Source: Lepraria neglecta (Eukaryota > Ascomycota > Lecanoromycetes > Lecanorales > Stereocaulaceae). Taken from it: a stretch of 64,000 nucleotides of DNA. The translations under genes were made by a program, and so were the position numbers. Location of the stretch: the NCBI GenBank assembly GCA_033220425.1, contig CM065647.1:4960001-5024000 (forward strand). The letters are read 5' to 3'. Under the pieces are notes generated by a model that worked only from the letters and a program-made list of their open reading frames with translations, had not been told where the DNA came from and searched no databases. Positions within the stretch are counted from its first letter, which is position 1; every line of letters starts with the position of its first letter. Below are positions 45,006 through 57,620 of this stretch, in pieces.

Positions 45006-45575
45006 GGTAAGGTACTCCCTACATCCTTGATCATTAGAGTCTTATCTGACTTGCTGAAGATGATCAAAATGATGAGCCCCCGTCACTGATTCACTTCAAT
45101 GGTGCACTTTATGCACCTCATGGCACAATTTGCGATTGTTAGGGTCTCAAAGCCACCACACTTCTTCATACTCAATTTATGCCAGTACACACATACGATA
45201 GAACGCGGTTCACGTGCACAATTTCCTATCCCCTGCAATCAGACCTCAGCACTGAATAATGCATTACATCAGAATGGTCTTCACTTCATAGGTCTTCCAA
45301 CCTAGTCTTCGCTCGTTACAACTCCCCAACTTCTACAATACGTTCTTCCAATTCTCCTCAAGCATCTTGCGCCCCAGACTTCAGCCTCTCCCTTTTAAGC
45401 TTTTCATATCGTTTCTTCGCTTGATTCTTTGACCACTGCTCGCGTTTCTACACTTGATCGCGTAACAATAAAAGCCCCTCCCCTCTGTCTCCCCTTACTC
45501 CCTGCGCTCGAAATCGAGTTCAACATTGCCACCTCCCACTCGAAATCCGAAGCTTCAGTCCTCAAATCTTTCACT
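45006..45575. other. Spacer between array copies 2 and 3
   Basis: No gene was seen. The right end is C/T-rich leader-like sequence before the copy-3 ATG. Confidence 0.5.
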
Positions 45576-46477
45576 ATGAGCTCCCTTGACACGCTGCCTC
45601 CAGAATTGGTCTGAGACATTGGCGATTATTTGGCTTTCTTCGACAAGAAATCCTTGTCTCTCGTCTCAAAACTATTGTATGCATTCCTGGGCGACTTAGA
45701 TCAGCTTCCTTGGGCTGTCTATCTCTGCATTATCACTAAAGACTACCCGTCTAGTGTTCAAAGCCCAATACCTCCTTCCACCATCGCTAACGCAATGAGA
45801 GAGCTGCACCAGCGGTTTCATGCACATTACGACAGACACAAGGAACTCTTTTGGCCAGATTGGCATGTTAAACCCCGAGTCTACAGAGATGTTTCTTACG
45901 CGGGTCTAGAAGTTTATAACACTGACCATCGATCGGAGACCGATTCAAAACCGGATGAAGAGGTCACGGAAAGTTCAGAGATGGATGTAGACTCGATCCT
46001 TGATGTAGCGGATGGTATGAAGCTTGAACCACTCCTTGATCTCTACTTCGGCACAACTGGAATCGAGTCGACCTTAGCCCACTTCTACCTGTCGACTCTC
46101 CAACGCTACTGCGCGGCAGCCATCTGCCACTTTGTAACTGTGCCTAGTGACCACATTACTGAGCTGGACGACCACGCAAGCACCTATTACAGCTACACAT
46201 TCACAGAATGTTGGCGATATGCTTATGAAGCTTTGGAGTGACGCATGATCAAATTGTTTGACAAGGAATTCATGGGTACGGAAGAGACGATTATAGGCAG
46301 AGAGGGGGTTTGGAAGCCCGGAACGGGGCCAACTTGCTGGAGAATCTTCTGGGGTCGAATCTGGGGACTTATCAGAGGAAGGCCCGGAGGACTGGGATGA
46401 GGGTACGGACGAGGATGAGAACGAGGAACTGGCGGAGCAAGCGTCGGGAGGGGAGGCTGAAGACGAGGATATCTAAA
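45576..46477 (+). pseudogene. F-box-like array copy 3, one nonsense codon plus frame change
   Basis: MSSLDTLPPELV is followed by TGA at 45612-45614 and then in the same frame by DIGDYLAFFDKKSLSLVSKL. Copies 1 and 4 read LRDIGD and FRDISD here, so the TGA most likely replaces an arginine codon (CGA to TGA). The frame then stays open to 46241 with the second conserved block GMKLEPLLDLYFGTTGIEST and LAHFYLSTLQRY. An acidic tail like that of copy 2 (SEEGPEDWDEGTDEDENEEL) follows in another frame and ends at 46477. The copy is otherwise long and well preserved, so inactivation looks recent. Confidence 0.65.
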
Positions 46478-47254
46478 GATGTGAGCATTTGGATGAAGTA
46501 CTATTGACCTCGTATCTGACAAGGCTAGGGGGTCGAATCTGCTTGATAATGTCGTCTGGGGCAGACATCAAGCCTCGTTCGTCACAGAGCCGGAGTTCAA
46601 AACCACCAAGTCTCCGCATCTAAAAGGGGATTTTTCGCTTTTTGGAAGGTAACGATCAGGGTCGCTATGGCTATTGAGCCTGAATTGATAGCTACCGAAC
46701 TCTTTTAGCATCTACGCGGCTGTTAAGTAAGGCTGTGCAGGTAGTTGCATTGTCGTTGCTTCAGGCTACAAGGAGAAACTCAAGGTGGGCCCTTTCCTTC
46801 TAGTATGTATACAGTTATCAATTTGAAACCAAAGAGATCTCTAAGTTTCCCTTTGCCTCACAACATTACAACTCCTCTTCCGTACATATCGTGATGACTC
46901 CAAAATCCCGATTTTTCTTCTTTGAGCAATTTCATAGCTCACCATTATGCAGAATCTTCCCATCACATAGCAAGAGTGAATTCATATCCTCTCAGACACA
47001 AAATTCACATCCGTCACATAAAGCACCAATCCCTTGCTCGATTTGCTCCTCTTACAACAGATACTCGATACTCAATACTCCACTACTGTCTCAGTCAGCA
47101 CACCACGGCGCTTCACCATTGATCTTTCTTCCCCTACGACAGCTCCTCGACCTGCTAATCACAACTTAATCACGCTTCGCCATCTCCAGTTCGGTGCAGC
47201 AGTCAATTAAACCTCTCACAAATACCAACGTCCTCACACTCCAGCATACCAACA
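46478..47254. other. Spacer before the copia insertion
   Basis: No gene was seen. The last 100 bp look like the leader of array copy 4, whose possible ATG is at 47255-47257. Confidence 0.5.
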
Positions 47255-47263
47255 ATGCCCTAA

Positions 47264-47384
47264 TGATGAAATTATGGGGCAGAAGGTGTTGTTCATTGAG
47301 TTGATTAAACAAGAAGAAGCTATTTGCATGAGATATCTTCAATAAAGACAGTGCTGACTAAGCATGACTAAGTAATTTCCAACA
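47264..47384 (-). repeat. Left LTR of the copia element
   Basis: 121 bp, starting TG and ending CA on the plus strand, matching the right LTR at about 97.5%. It is very short for an LTR. Confidence 0.95.
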
Positions 47385-50300
47385 CACCCCCATGAGTGCA
47401 TGCCACTATCGCTGTCGCCAAATAGTCTAAAAATAGAAATTTCATGGTGTTTTGTATACAATCCTTCCTTCTGGTCCATCATCCTTTCAATTCTTTTTCC
47501 CATTGGCTGATGTCTTCTGACATCCCTATTAGCCTCACGAACCTGCTAAATTTAACTTTGTCCAGTGCTTTAGTGAGTCCGTCAGCAGCCATTTGGTCTG
47601 TAGGGCAATATTTGAACTCTACTGCACCGCTGAGAACCTTCTCGTGTACGAAGTGCCACTGTATGTCGATATGCTTGGTCCGAGTATAGAATTTTGGATC
47701 CTTAGTGAGTGCAATTGCTCCCTGATTATCTGCCTTTATGGTAATTGGTATCTTCGGTACTTGATGGCCAAGATCTAGCTCTACAAGTAGTCGTGTTATC
47801 TAAATAGCTTCCTTAGAAGCCTGCGTCTGTGCCATATATTCGGCTTCGCAGGATAACAGTGCAACGGTGGTTTGACGCTTGGAAGACCAGCTGACAGCAC
47901 CCCCATGAAGGGTAAATATGTAGCCACCGGTAGATCTTCTCGTTGTTTTATCACCAGCCCAGTTAGTATCTGTGTATCCAATAAGGCCTTGTCCTTCACC
48001 GTAGATAATTCCTCGGTCCAGTGTTCCCTTGAGATATCGGAGGACCCGCTTGGCTGCAGTAAGGTGCGTCTTATTTGGATTATGAGCAAATCGAGAAAGA
48101 ATTCCAACGGCAAGGCTAATATCTGGACGAGTCTCAATCATAGCATACATCAGCGATCCAATGAGAGACTGGTAGTACTTGACCTTATTGGGCGAGGCTA
48201 TAAGGGTCTCTTCTGTTTCTAATTGAGCAGTGGAGATCATGGGTATGTCTGCAGCTGAGCAGTTAATCATGTTGAATTTGGTTAGGACCTTCTGAATATA
48301 CGCCTTCTAAGAGATTCGGACAGTCTTAGCCTTACGATCTCGTTCAATTTCTATTCCAAGATATTGACGGCAAGGTCCTAAATCGGTCATCTTGTATTCT
48401 TTGCTGAGTTTATCCTTTAGGATCTATATTTGGGTTGATCCTTTTGGACCGAAGATCTGCAGATTATCCATATAAATACTGATAATAAGCTTAGTGATCT
48501 TGTTGATAAAAACAGAATGATCAGCCTAGAGGTGATGGAACCCGTATTTCTCCAGGAAAGCCTTAATAGTATAATACTATTCTCGCGGTGCTTGCTTGAG
48601 TCCGTACAGTGCTCGATTCAGAAGGCAGACTCTCTTATCTACGATGTATCCAGTAGGCTGCTTAATATAGATCATCTCCTTGTATATAGAGTTCAGAAAG
48701 GCAGTGACGATATCTATTTGTTCAGCGTCCAAGTTATCTCGGGCTATAAGGGCATATAGAATTTTGAATGATATAGGCTTTACTACTGAGGCAAAGGTCT
48801 GATCAAAATTTATCCCTTGTTATTGTTCAAAACCTCGGATAACCCATCGAGCCTTGAATAGGACTGTCCTATTAGCCTTCTTCTTAAGCTTGAAGACCCA
48901 TTTACCTTTCAGGACTGGTTGGTTATTCGGTCTTGGATGTAGATCCTATGTATTCATCTTTTCGAAGGCACTCATCTCTTTGTCTGATACAGCCTTCTAC
49001 TGCTTGGAAAATGGCGAATTCATTACCTCTTCCCACGTGCTTGGCTCTATTCCGTACTCGTCTGAGGTGTCCTGAATGGTTACCTTATATGCCTTGGTCT
49101 GGCTGATTATTTCTGCGGCTGTATCCAAGTCAAAATCAGGGTCGAAATCATGGTAGTAGGGCGATTCAGGGTTAACAGTGGCTAAGCGATAGTATAGTTC
49201 CTCCGATTTGATAATTTGATCAGCTGTAGACACTGCTCCTTTTGCCCAGTCCTTTAGATTCTTCTATCTTTTATTTTGGAGTTGCTTTTGAGAGATCTCC
49301 TTTTGACGGGTGGATTTACGGATCGGTTACGAGTGATAAGTAGAATCGGTACTTGGATCTAGGTGAGTCTCAGGCGTATTAGGAAGTAGCTCTTCTGGAT
49401 CCTGCTCTTCTAGGATCTCAGTTTTATTTGAGGTCTGCTCTGTTAGCCTCGATTCCGCAACTTCTTCCGAATTTGCGTCGCCGGTAGTACTATCTGGCAA
49501 TAGTGGATAAATCGCAATATCACCCCAATCATCGACGTTATCAGTACTGCCAGCAGTATTATCTGTAGAGTAATCGGATATGTCCTTAGCAAGCATCTTT
49601 GTTTTATCGAATCTGACATCCTTAGCGCGGATAACACTACCAGTGCTGGGATCCTATAACCGGAATTGATTAGAGCTCTTATAGCCAACAAGGAAGTACT
49701 TCTTACTCCTCTTATCGAGCTTCTTCCGCTTCTCCTTGGGGATATAGACCTATGCAGTACAGCTAATAATCCTCAGATAGAATATATTTGGAACTTTATT
49801 AAACCATGCCTGATGTGGAGTTATCCTATTAAGTCGCGAGGCAGGGCTGAGGTTCTTCAAATAGACCTTTGTATGTAGGAGTTCGCTCCAGAGTCCTGCA
49901 GGGAGGCCTGCATCGGCTAAAATTGAGCGGACACCCCCAACAACAGTGCGGTTCTGTACTTCTGCTAATCTATTCTGCTTAGGGGCGTAAGGAACAGAGA
50001 GCTCCTATTGGATACTATCTTTTTCGAACAGTTCTTTAAATTGCCAATTAATATACTCCTTTCCGTTATCCAAGCGAACGGCTTTCAGCTTTTTACTACT
50101 CTGAGACTCAGCTATTATTTTCTAGGCAGAAAAGCGGCTGAATACCTGACTCTTCTTTTGAAACGTAAATATCTAGGTCTGTCCCGTTGCCTCATCGGTG
50201 ATTAGTATATATATAGTATGTCCGGTGACTGAGCGAGTTGAAAATAGTCCTCTAAGGTCCGTGTGTACTCTCCCCAGCTTAGTAGTGACCTTTGTATATG

Positions 50301-52318
50301 GCTTCCGAGATATCTTCTTTGTGAATTTGCCCTTGGTACACCCAGAATAGATAGTGGACGTCGAAGGCTTTGTAGAAAGATCAATCCCTTTTGCTATTAA
50401 GGGCAGCTGCTTGAGGTCAGACTCGTTGAGGTGTCCAAGACGCCTATGCCATAGACGGAGTGCGTTTTCATTGTATGATGATCCAATAGCAAGCTTTGCC
50501 GTTGCATGGCTAATATTGAGGACGTACTGGTTTGCTGATTTTGGTGCAGTACCAACAAGAATGTTATCCTTGGAGATCTTACAGCTAGAACCTAAAAAGG
50601 CAACTCCGTATCCTTTTATAGTAGCTTAATATATAGAGAAGAGTCCGCATTGCAGCTGAGGTATATGTAGGACGTTATCAATTCGGGTGACTCTAGCCTT
50701 GTCATTTAGTAGAATGAACTCTATATTAATCGATCCTCTCCCCTGAGCATAAATTGTAGTACCGTCAGCAATGTGGATAGCGTTGCGGAGAGACGTATAG
50801 CTGATGAAGTCTTCTCGATCGTGATATATATGATTGGTGTATCTAGAATCAATAATCCAGTCGGTAACCTTATGTATAAGTGGTGTTGTTGAGGCTATAT
50901 GAACGCTAGAAGAATCGGGCATTTGATTGCAAATTTTGACTGAGCAGGACTCAGACTGTCTCAGTGGATGGATCTGCAGTAAACCTTGCCCCTTAGGCAC
51001 ATCTTCTTCACTAGATTTTGGTAAGGGAGTATATATATCGAAGCTGAGGTTTCGCTTGTCCAACACTGCTGTACGAGTAAATATAGTCTCCTTTTGGAAA
51101 ATGTTAGATTCGACGTCTTCCTCGTTAAATGGACTTAGTACAGCTATAGAGGTAAATAAACCAAACTGAGGAGCCACCATGTCGTCATCGTCTTGGTCGT
51201 GGTTGCGTCCTGCAGCGGTATTGGCCTTTTCGTTCTTCGTTTTGTAGTAGTCAGGGCGTAATTCTAGATGTAGTGTCCAATATGTCTCTTTCGGGTGGAT
51301 TTTCTTCTTCTTCCCTTTAGGGCAATTTTTATACTCCCCTTCCTCGTGTATTTCGGTTTGCTTTAAGCTCTTTTGAGCCTTTGTACGCGCGGCTACCATA
51401 GCCGTCGATATGACTTCTCGCTTAGCCAGACGGTCTTCCTTATAGAGAAGCTTAACGACTTCTTTAAAGTCTGGTTCTCCAGTAGCCGTAAGGACTATTC
51501 GGTGGACGAAGTCTGTATATTTTTCATCAAGGTTGTTGAGTAGTGTTAAGATTAGGATCCAATCAGGGACGGTAGTATTCATATTCTTGAGGTCCTTTGC
51601 ATTAGTACGGATCCTATGTATGTAGCTGTCCACTGAGCCTTCGCAGTCTCCGATCGTCGTTGTTGTTAGCTTCTGAAAAGCCGTATGCCGTGCAGTGAAG
51701 CCTGAGTCTTGGTAGTTTTCTTTGAGCTTGTACCAAATAAGGAAGGCATCGTCTATATCCTCGACTATAGAGGCAGGCTTATCTGTACAGTACATGACGA
51801 GCAGCTGGGCTACTTTCCGGTTCTTGACACTCCATTCCTTGTGAATTCGTTCTAATTCAGTCTTCTCTGCTGTAGTAGGGGCCGCTTTCATAACCTTCCC
51901 AGTATCGTCTTTCTCCTCAGTCTATAGCGTTAGACAGAACTCTGAGCCGTTAACGACTTCCCAGTAGCCTTCCCACTTCATCAATCCCTTCATACTTCTC
52001 GCCTATAGGCGGTAGTTGTCCGTGCCAATGAGCTTGTCGAATTTCCAGACTCCGTAGCCTCCGGAAGATGTGTTGTCGGACATAATGTATGTGGTCCTGA
52101 AGTATACAGGGTTGACGCGTTCGTAGATGATAGATATGGTAGATGGTAGAGTACTCGGTGTCTTTTGTAGAAGATGGCGCGGTTTTAACAGAGTTCTGAG
52201 GTTTGTATTATTTGTAGTGTTGAGAGCAAAGATATGTGTTTTTGCTTGCAATCACTATGAGGGGTTACGGACCTCTTTCCGGAATTAATTCAACCAATAA
52301 GCAATCACTTAGCTTGCC

Positions 52319-52330
52319 GGGCTCATAACC
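52319..52330 (-). promoter_or_regulatory. Primer-binding site matching initiator-tRNA anticodon stem-loop
   Basis: Directly inside the LTR the plus strand reads gggctcataacc, the anticodon stem-loop sequence of initiator tRNA-Met. Priming by an internally cut initiator tRNA (half-tRNA) is known for Drosophila copia and several fungal copia elements. Confidence 0.75.
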
Positions 52331-52451
52331 TGATGAAATTATGGGGCAGAAGGTGTTGTTCATTGAGTTGATTAAAGAAGAAGAAGCTATTTGCATGAGA
52401 TATCTTCAATAAAGACAGTGCTGACTAAGCATGACTAAGCAATTTCTAACA
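52331..52451 (-). repeat. Right LTR of the copia element
   Basis: 121 bp with TG..CA ends, followed by the cctaa target duplication. In the element's own direction this is the 5' LTR. Confidence 0.95.
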
Positions 52452-52456
52452 CCTAA

Positions 52457-53493
52457 CTAGAAACTCTCCCGGTGAAAATATTCCGAGACATCAGCGACAA
52501 TCTCGCCTTCTTCGACAAAAAAACCCTCTCCTTAGCCTCAAAAAACAATGCCATACTCTACTCTGCCCATTCAAATGCCCGGATCGTCTCTCTTGGATCA
52601 TACATCTATTCGCTACAGCGGGACTGTGGGTTAGTGTGTCTCATGATCAGATGCGGTTTCAGCCATGCGCCATGACCATGGGCCATAGCGAGAGATCCGT
52701 GCTTCCTGAGAGCACTATTTATATGAGCGTCCCACCAGCAGTGGGCTCTTCAGTCGAGTTCATCTCTTTCAGAGCCATAGCAGCTCTTTCCCGCCCACCC
52801 GCACCTTATACATAGCCTATATATAGCCTATCTACACTCCAGGTCTATGCCGCCTAGGCATGGGAGTTTTCTAGCGCTGGGGCACCTGTTTTGGCCTTTC
52901 TAGGCTTGCTAGCCCTGGCGTTGGACTGCCCAAGCATCTATTTACATATCCACTTGTGCCGGTGTGTATAGCTTCAGGAGTGAGAACACTAAGCATCTTG
53001 CGTCGCCTTCCCTTCTACGAGAATTTCCTCATGCACGCATGGTCGAGCTGGGGCCGACTCAGCCATTTCCGTCGCAGCCACTATAAATTCCAGGAACACC
53101 TGAGGAGCTTGAACTCCTCGACAAGCGCTTTTGCATCTACTACAAGCGATCCCGTGGGCTCAAGTGGAACTTCCAGAGACTCCCGGATTCAAACTTCGGC
53201 CGCGATCTGTGGGGCCCATGAGCCGCTTCTCGAAGCATACTTTCCCGATTTGGAATACCCGGGATTGACGCTTGCTCACTTTTACTATGAGTGGCTCATC
53301 GAGTACGCTAGAACCGAATCTCGTACCAAAGAAAAGAAAAAAGTGACGGGAAAGTGGCCTGACCCTGGCTGGAGGATTCAGCGTAGATTGGATGAGCTGA
53401 GAAAGTTTGAGCGTGGGAGGGTTTCTCAGTACCAAGGACCAAGTACGGAGCGGGATTATATAGATGAGGAGGTAAGCTTCTGCCAGAATTGAA
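52457..53493 (+). pseudogene. F-box-like array copy 4, cut by the copia element
   Basis: Directly right of the target duplication the sequence reads LETLPVKIFRDISDNLAFFD followed by KKTLSLASK, the F-box start of this array. The possible ATG is on the far side of the element (47255-47257), so the insertion separates start and domain by 5.2 kb. The middle (52.6-52.95 kb) is scrambled. The second conserved block is still readable near 53210-53290 (HEPLLEAYFPDLEYPGLTLA, then HFYYEWLIEYA) and ends at 53493. The pre-insertion site would read ATG CCC TAA, so a nonsense codon may have been present before the element came, unless translation began elsewhere. Confidence 0.68.
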
Positions 53494-53838
53494 AGCATAA
53501 TGTTGTATCTGACAGGCCTAGAGTGACGAGTCTGGTTGACGACTATTGCAAAATATTGCATGGATGCCAGGTTCTCCCTTCGGTAGCAGTCATACTTCAT
53601 ACAGAAAGGAAGCTATCGTTGGTTAGGTTCTCAAGAGTGGTTGGACATTTGGTACATTTCTCGAGTGAGGGTTGGTCATGGCAATGCGATATATCCCAAA
53701 TGTATCATTCGCTGAGGCGATAGAAGGAGCACGCAAGGCGGCTGCATGCTTTACGAATTGGTTCAGACGGTAATGAAGGGAGGAAGCAAGCATTGTATCC
53801 TAGACAGAAAAACGGGCGATGACTCCATTACTTGCGAA
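53494..53838. other. Convergent intergenic region
   Basis: Lies between the array's last relic and the 3' end of the Tof1 gene. No gene was seen. Confidence 0.5.
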
Positions 53839-56800
53839 TCACTCATCATCACTATCATCAAATACGGTGACACGCCCTCTCCTCCGTGCCGTAGAGACCA
53901 CTGGCGCATCATCCTCTTGCTCTTCAGCATCTCCTTCTTCCAACTCTTCTGCTGGGGCTTTGCCCAAGCTTCCCTGGGAGAAGATCTGCTCCAAATGAGC
54001 TTCGTCATTTTCCTTTGACAAAGATAACCCCCCAAGCGGAGGCGACGACAGTGGCGTATCATCGTCTGCACTCTCATCGTCGCTGGAGACCGAAAGCGCA
54101 CGCTTAGGGTGTCGAGGTGGTGAGGAGGAATCGCTGGCAGTATCCGAATCTATGTCCATTGCGCTGTCTTTGTTCAATTTTCCGTCCCCACTCCCGTCAC
54201 TTTGATCCAAAAAGCTGTCCATTCTCCGCCTCTTGTTTCGCTTCCCTTCGCCAGCACCTTCGCTCTTCCTCTTGCTGCTCCCCTTCCCGCTTCCCACAGG
54301 TGGCTTAACTTTCTCACCCTCCACAGTCTTCGTAACCCTCCCAGCCCTCAGCGCCTCCATGACCTTCTGCTCTTGCCCTTTCCGCCTAGCATCCTCCCAC
54401 GCAAAGAACTCTCGATCCCTCTCCTCGTCGCTCTCGTCATCGCTGTCACGTACAAACTCGTGACTTTTGATTTTCCTCCTCTTCTCAAGGTCGGCGAGCT
54501 CTCTTGCTTTGCGTTGTGCTTCTCGAGCCTCGTCATCGAGGCCGCCTTCATCGTCAGAAAGGACGGTATGCCGCTTCCTCCGTTTCTTCTTGAGGGCGTC
54601 AAGAGCAGACTTATGCGGGTTGAGATTTTTCATTGGACCACCAATAGGAAAGAGGAATTCTTCCTCCATGTTGTCGGTGACGATACCGTCGCCTTCGCTG
54701 TCATCGTCGTACTCTGCGCGTGGGGCTTTTTCTGTGGGTTTGCGGCGGAGCATCTCCTCTGCGGTCATCGGATCCTCATCGCCGTACTCGAAGACAGGCG
54801 TAGTGCGGTGTTGTTCAATAATGTCTCGTTTGTGGCGTAGTTCTGTGGAGGTGAGGGAGGAGGGAATGATCCATGTTGCGTTGGGCTCGTCTTCTACGCC
54901 TAGCCTTTCGAAACCGGCGAGAGTCATGAGGAGGCGGAGTTTGGAGTCTTTGAACATGGCGATCCGGGTGGCATCGTTGTCTGGTGTGACAACTATGGAA
55001 GGTGCTTTTGAGGTAGTGTCTGGTTGCTCCGAGGTTTCGGTATTGGCATCTTCTTGGGCTTGTGCTTCCGCTTGTCTTGCTGAGGCTTCAGCTTCCCAGG
55101 ACTGGCGCTCGTTGGCTGCCGAGGCTAGAGTCTTGAGGGCCCAGTCAACTTGTTCGAGTTTGTCGTCGTATAGTACGGCTACTGCAATGCCAATCTGTTC
55201 CTCGGTCGTCATTGAGCCTCGCACTTCTAGGGTCGCTGGTGCTCTGGGTTTGGACGAGGTGGTCTGCTTCTCATATCCATACTCCAGGTAGAACGTAGTA
55301 GAGTTGATCTTGCTGAAGAGCAGCTCGACAGCCAGCTCCGGCCTTTGCTCTAACTTCTTAATCAACCTCCTAATTAATTGTCTTATCAGTTCATCCCATT
55401 CTCTGAACATTGGGCCAGCCGAGTCAAGACCTTCAGGACCTTTGATCATCTTGTTAAACAAAGCAATGATGTCGAGACGGAACAGCACGACGCTTAGATC
55501 TTGCTTGAAAGCCACACGGTAGAAGAATCGATGCGCCCGCTTTAGCTGCTCAGTATCGAGGTCGAGATAGTACTTAGTAAATGAAACAAAGGTATCAACG
55601 CAAGCCTGCGTCATAAATTTGGCTGAGAAACGGTTGAAGTCGAACTTGCGCTCTCTGGAGACACGCTCCGCCTCAGCAACATCCTCCATCTCCGAAGCCT
55701 GATCCTCGTCATCTTCGTTGGTCTCGTTTCTTTGTTTGGCAGCGGCTTTCTTGGACTTTCGGGTGCGTCGTCGAGATCGTACTTGGAGGTCGACATTCTC
55801 CTTGGAGTATCTCTCAAGTATGCGTAGAAAGACGTGTGAAAGCTCGGTGCATGAGTTTAAGTAGCCAAAGCCTTGGTCTTTGTAGCCTCTCAGCATAGCT
55901 ATGATTCTGTCGTGTGTGCTTTCTTCGTAAAAGATACGGTTCTCTATGTTCTCCGCGATCTCCTGGTCTTCTTCGAGGGGCGACTCTGACATATCCTGAA
56001 CGATGAGTAGGATCTGGGTAAAGCAACGCATGCCTGCTTGGACTTCTCGCCATGCCTTGAGGTCTAGCCGGTCTTGCATGAAGCGGTTTAGTAGGATGAA
56101 CGATTCTTGATTCAATACCGTTGCAATCAGGCCGAAACTGTCAGGTTCGAAAGTCTCATCGATCTTCTTGTCTTTGTTTCTCTTGTCAGCCTCTTTTTTC
56201 GTCCTTCGACGGACACGCTCTGCTTCGAGGAACCACGAGACCAGGTAGAAAAATTGCTGTTTATGAGCCTCAAGCACTCGTTCGGCCTCACGCTCAATAG
56301 CTCTGCGAATATGGTTGAACAACGGATTGAAGCTGGAATCGAGGAACTCTTCCACAAAGGCTCGAAGGTGGGTTGTTGCGAATTCTGTGAGTGCCACAAG
56401 CATATCGAAGCGGTCGTACGCAACCTCCTCGTTCTTGATCCGCTGCTTGGGCTTGTTCCATTTCTTTGTCTGGTCCATCTTTGACAATGTCTGCTGCCCG
56501 TTCTTCAACACGTCTTGACCGGAGACTGTCGACATTCGAGCGTCGTCACGCTTCACCCAGATCATGGTTCCGAATCTATTGTGTCGCGTAGGCGCATTCT
56601 TGGCGTAGCTTCTGTGCATACCGGCTTCTTGTGCCAATAGCGATTTGAGCTCATCGTTATTCTTTGACTTCAACTGCTTCTTGTCCATGAAAAGCTTCTC
56701 TACATCCACGCCCTTGAGTAGGTGGAACAGCACCTCCATAATCACAGTGTCTTGAGTATTGAAATCCTCGCCCATGTTCGAGGAGATGGTCAGAAGTAGG

Positions 56801-57516
56801 GCGAGCACGTCTTGACAGTGGAAGGCCTCTATCGTTGCAGATCTTGAGACTTCGCTTTCCTTACCTTCATATGGCAGGTTCTGTGGGGGCGATATCATCG
56901 CCACGTTTCTGAAGAAGTATAGGAGGAGCTTGATTATGCCTTCATCTCGAGAGCCTCGTTCACCCATTGGCAAAGCCATTGAAGGCAGTCCAACTCGCAC
57001 AGCGGTTCGGAGTATGCTGGCCGATTCATGCTCGAGGATCGACCGCTTATACGATGTCTGAGCCAATTGTAGGTATGGGATGTGTCGATGGTGGTTGACG
57101 GTCATCTGCATGTCACTCTTCTCGATCGGCCAGGTCAAGGGGACCAGAAGCTCCAGGCATGCCAGCGCAATCTTCGACTTGACTCTGTCCTCGGTCGCAG
57201 ACTCCGGCCACGCAGCCAGAATCTCCAGCAAATCCCCATTGACCAGGTTTGCTTCGGCCAGACATCGTGCCACGTCCAGTCGGTTTGCCTTTTCATCATG
57301 TAATCTCAGCCACTTTTTAAGATCCTTGAGACATGCCAATGCATCATCTCCAAGCACATAGCGTCCATCCTCGTCAGCGCCGGTTCCACCAAGCTACTTG
57401 CCCTGTTAGCTGTAGCAGTGCTTGAGGATGGTTTGACATACCGCTGACACGAGACTGTAGACGTAAGCACGGACTTCCGGATCTACCGGGCTATGAGAGG
57501 TCTCTTCCAGCTCCAT
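53839..57516 (-). CDS. TOF1: Replication fork protection protein Tof1/Swi1 (Timeless family)
   Basis: Two exons on the minus strand, 57516-57442 and 57393-53839, give 1209 residues, the usual length. The N-terminus MELEETSHSPVDPEVRAYVY joins across a 48-nt intron to LGGTGADEDGRYVLGDDALA. The Timeless domain follows: LVPLTWPIEKSDMQMTVNHH, YLQLAQTSYKRSIL, GIIKLLLYFFRNVAMISPP, RHNRFGTMIWVKRDDARMST. The C-terminal third is basic/acidic and disordered with nuclear-localisation-like runs (KKKRRKRH, KRNKRRRMD). Tof1 with Csm3 stabilises stalled forks and supports the S-phase checkpoint. Frames seen on the opposite strand of this region are shadows. It is divergent from the hydroxyacyl-CoA dehydrogenase gene. 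Confidence 0.94.
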
Positions 57517-57587
57517 TGTAGGGCAAGTGTTACACCAATGCTTGTACCATTCACATGTCAAGTACTTTACCAAGTCCGTCAAAGTTT

Positions 57588-57620
57588 ACGCGTTTGGAGA
57601 CGCGACGGACACTAACGCGC
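57588..57620. promoter_or_regulatory. Cluster of MluI-cell-cycle-box-like motifs upstream of Tof1
   Basis: One perfect ACGCGT (57588-57593) and two close variants, acgcga (57600-57605) and acgcgc (57615-57620), lie within 33 bp, 72-104 bp upstream of the Tof1 start. ACGCGT is the site of the MBF (Mbp1/Swi6-type) G1/S factor in yeasts, where replication genes including fork-protection genes are MBF targets. Regulation here is inferred. Confidence 0.6.

Larger units (their letters stand above)
47264..52451 (-). mobile_element. Ty1/copia LTR retrotransposon, broken
   Basis: A 5,188-bp element read on the minus strand and flanked by the 5-bp duplication cctaa (47259-47263 and 52452-52456). The order from the right is 3'-side LTR copy, primer-binding site, Gag (about 52.1-50.9 kb, with a UBN2-type core and a WKFDKLIGTDNYRL start), protease/pre-integrase (DGTTIYAQGRGSINI region near 50.8 kb), integrase (about 50.4-49.3 kb), reverse transcriptase (about 49.0-48.3 kb) and RNase H (48.27-47.80 kb, with LSCEAEYMA and TDTNWAGD). 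The Gag-integrase-RT-RNaseH order is that of Pseudoviridae/copia. The coding part is a fossil with many interruptions (roughly ten or more). The two LTRs differ at 3 of 121 positions, so insertion is fairly recent and the parent copy may already have been defective. Confidence 0.93.

Noticed and set aside
54202-55291. Long open frames on the plus strand opposite Tof1
   Set aside because: They lie antisense to the well-supported Tof1 coding frame, are Ser/Leu-rich as expected of reversed acidic codons, and have no domains.
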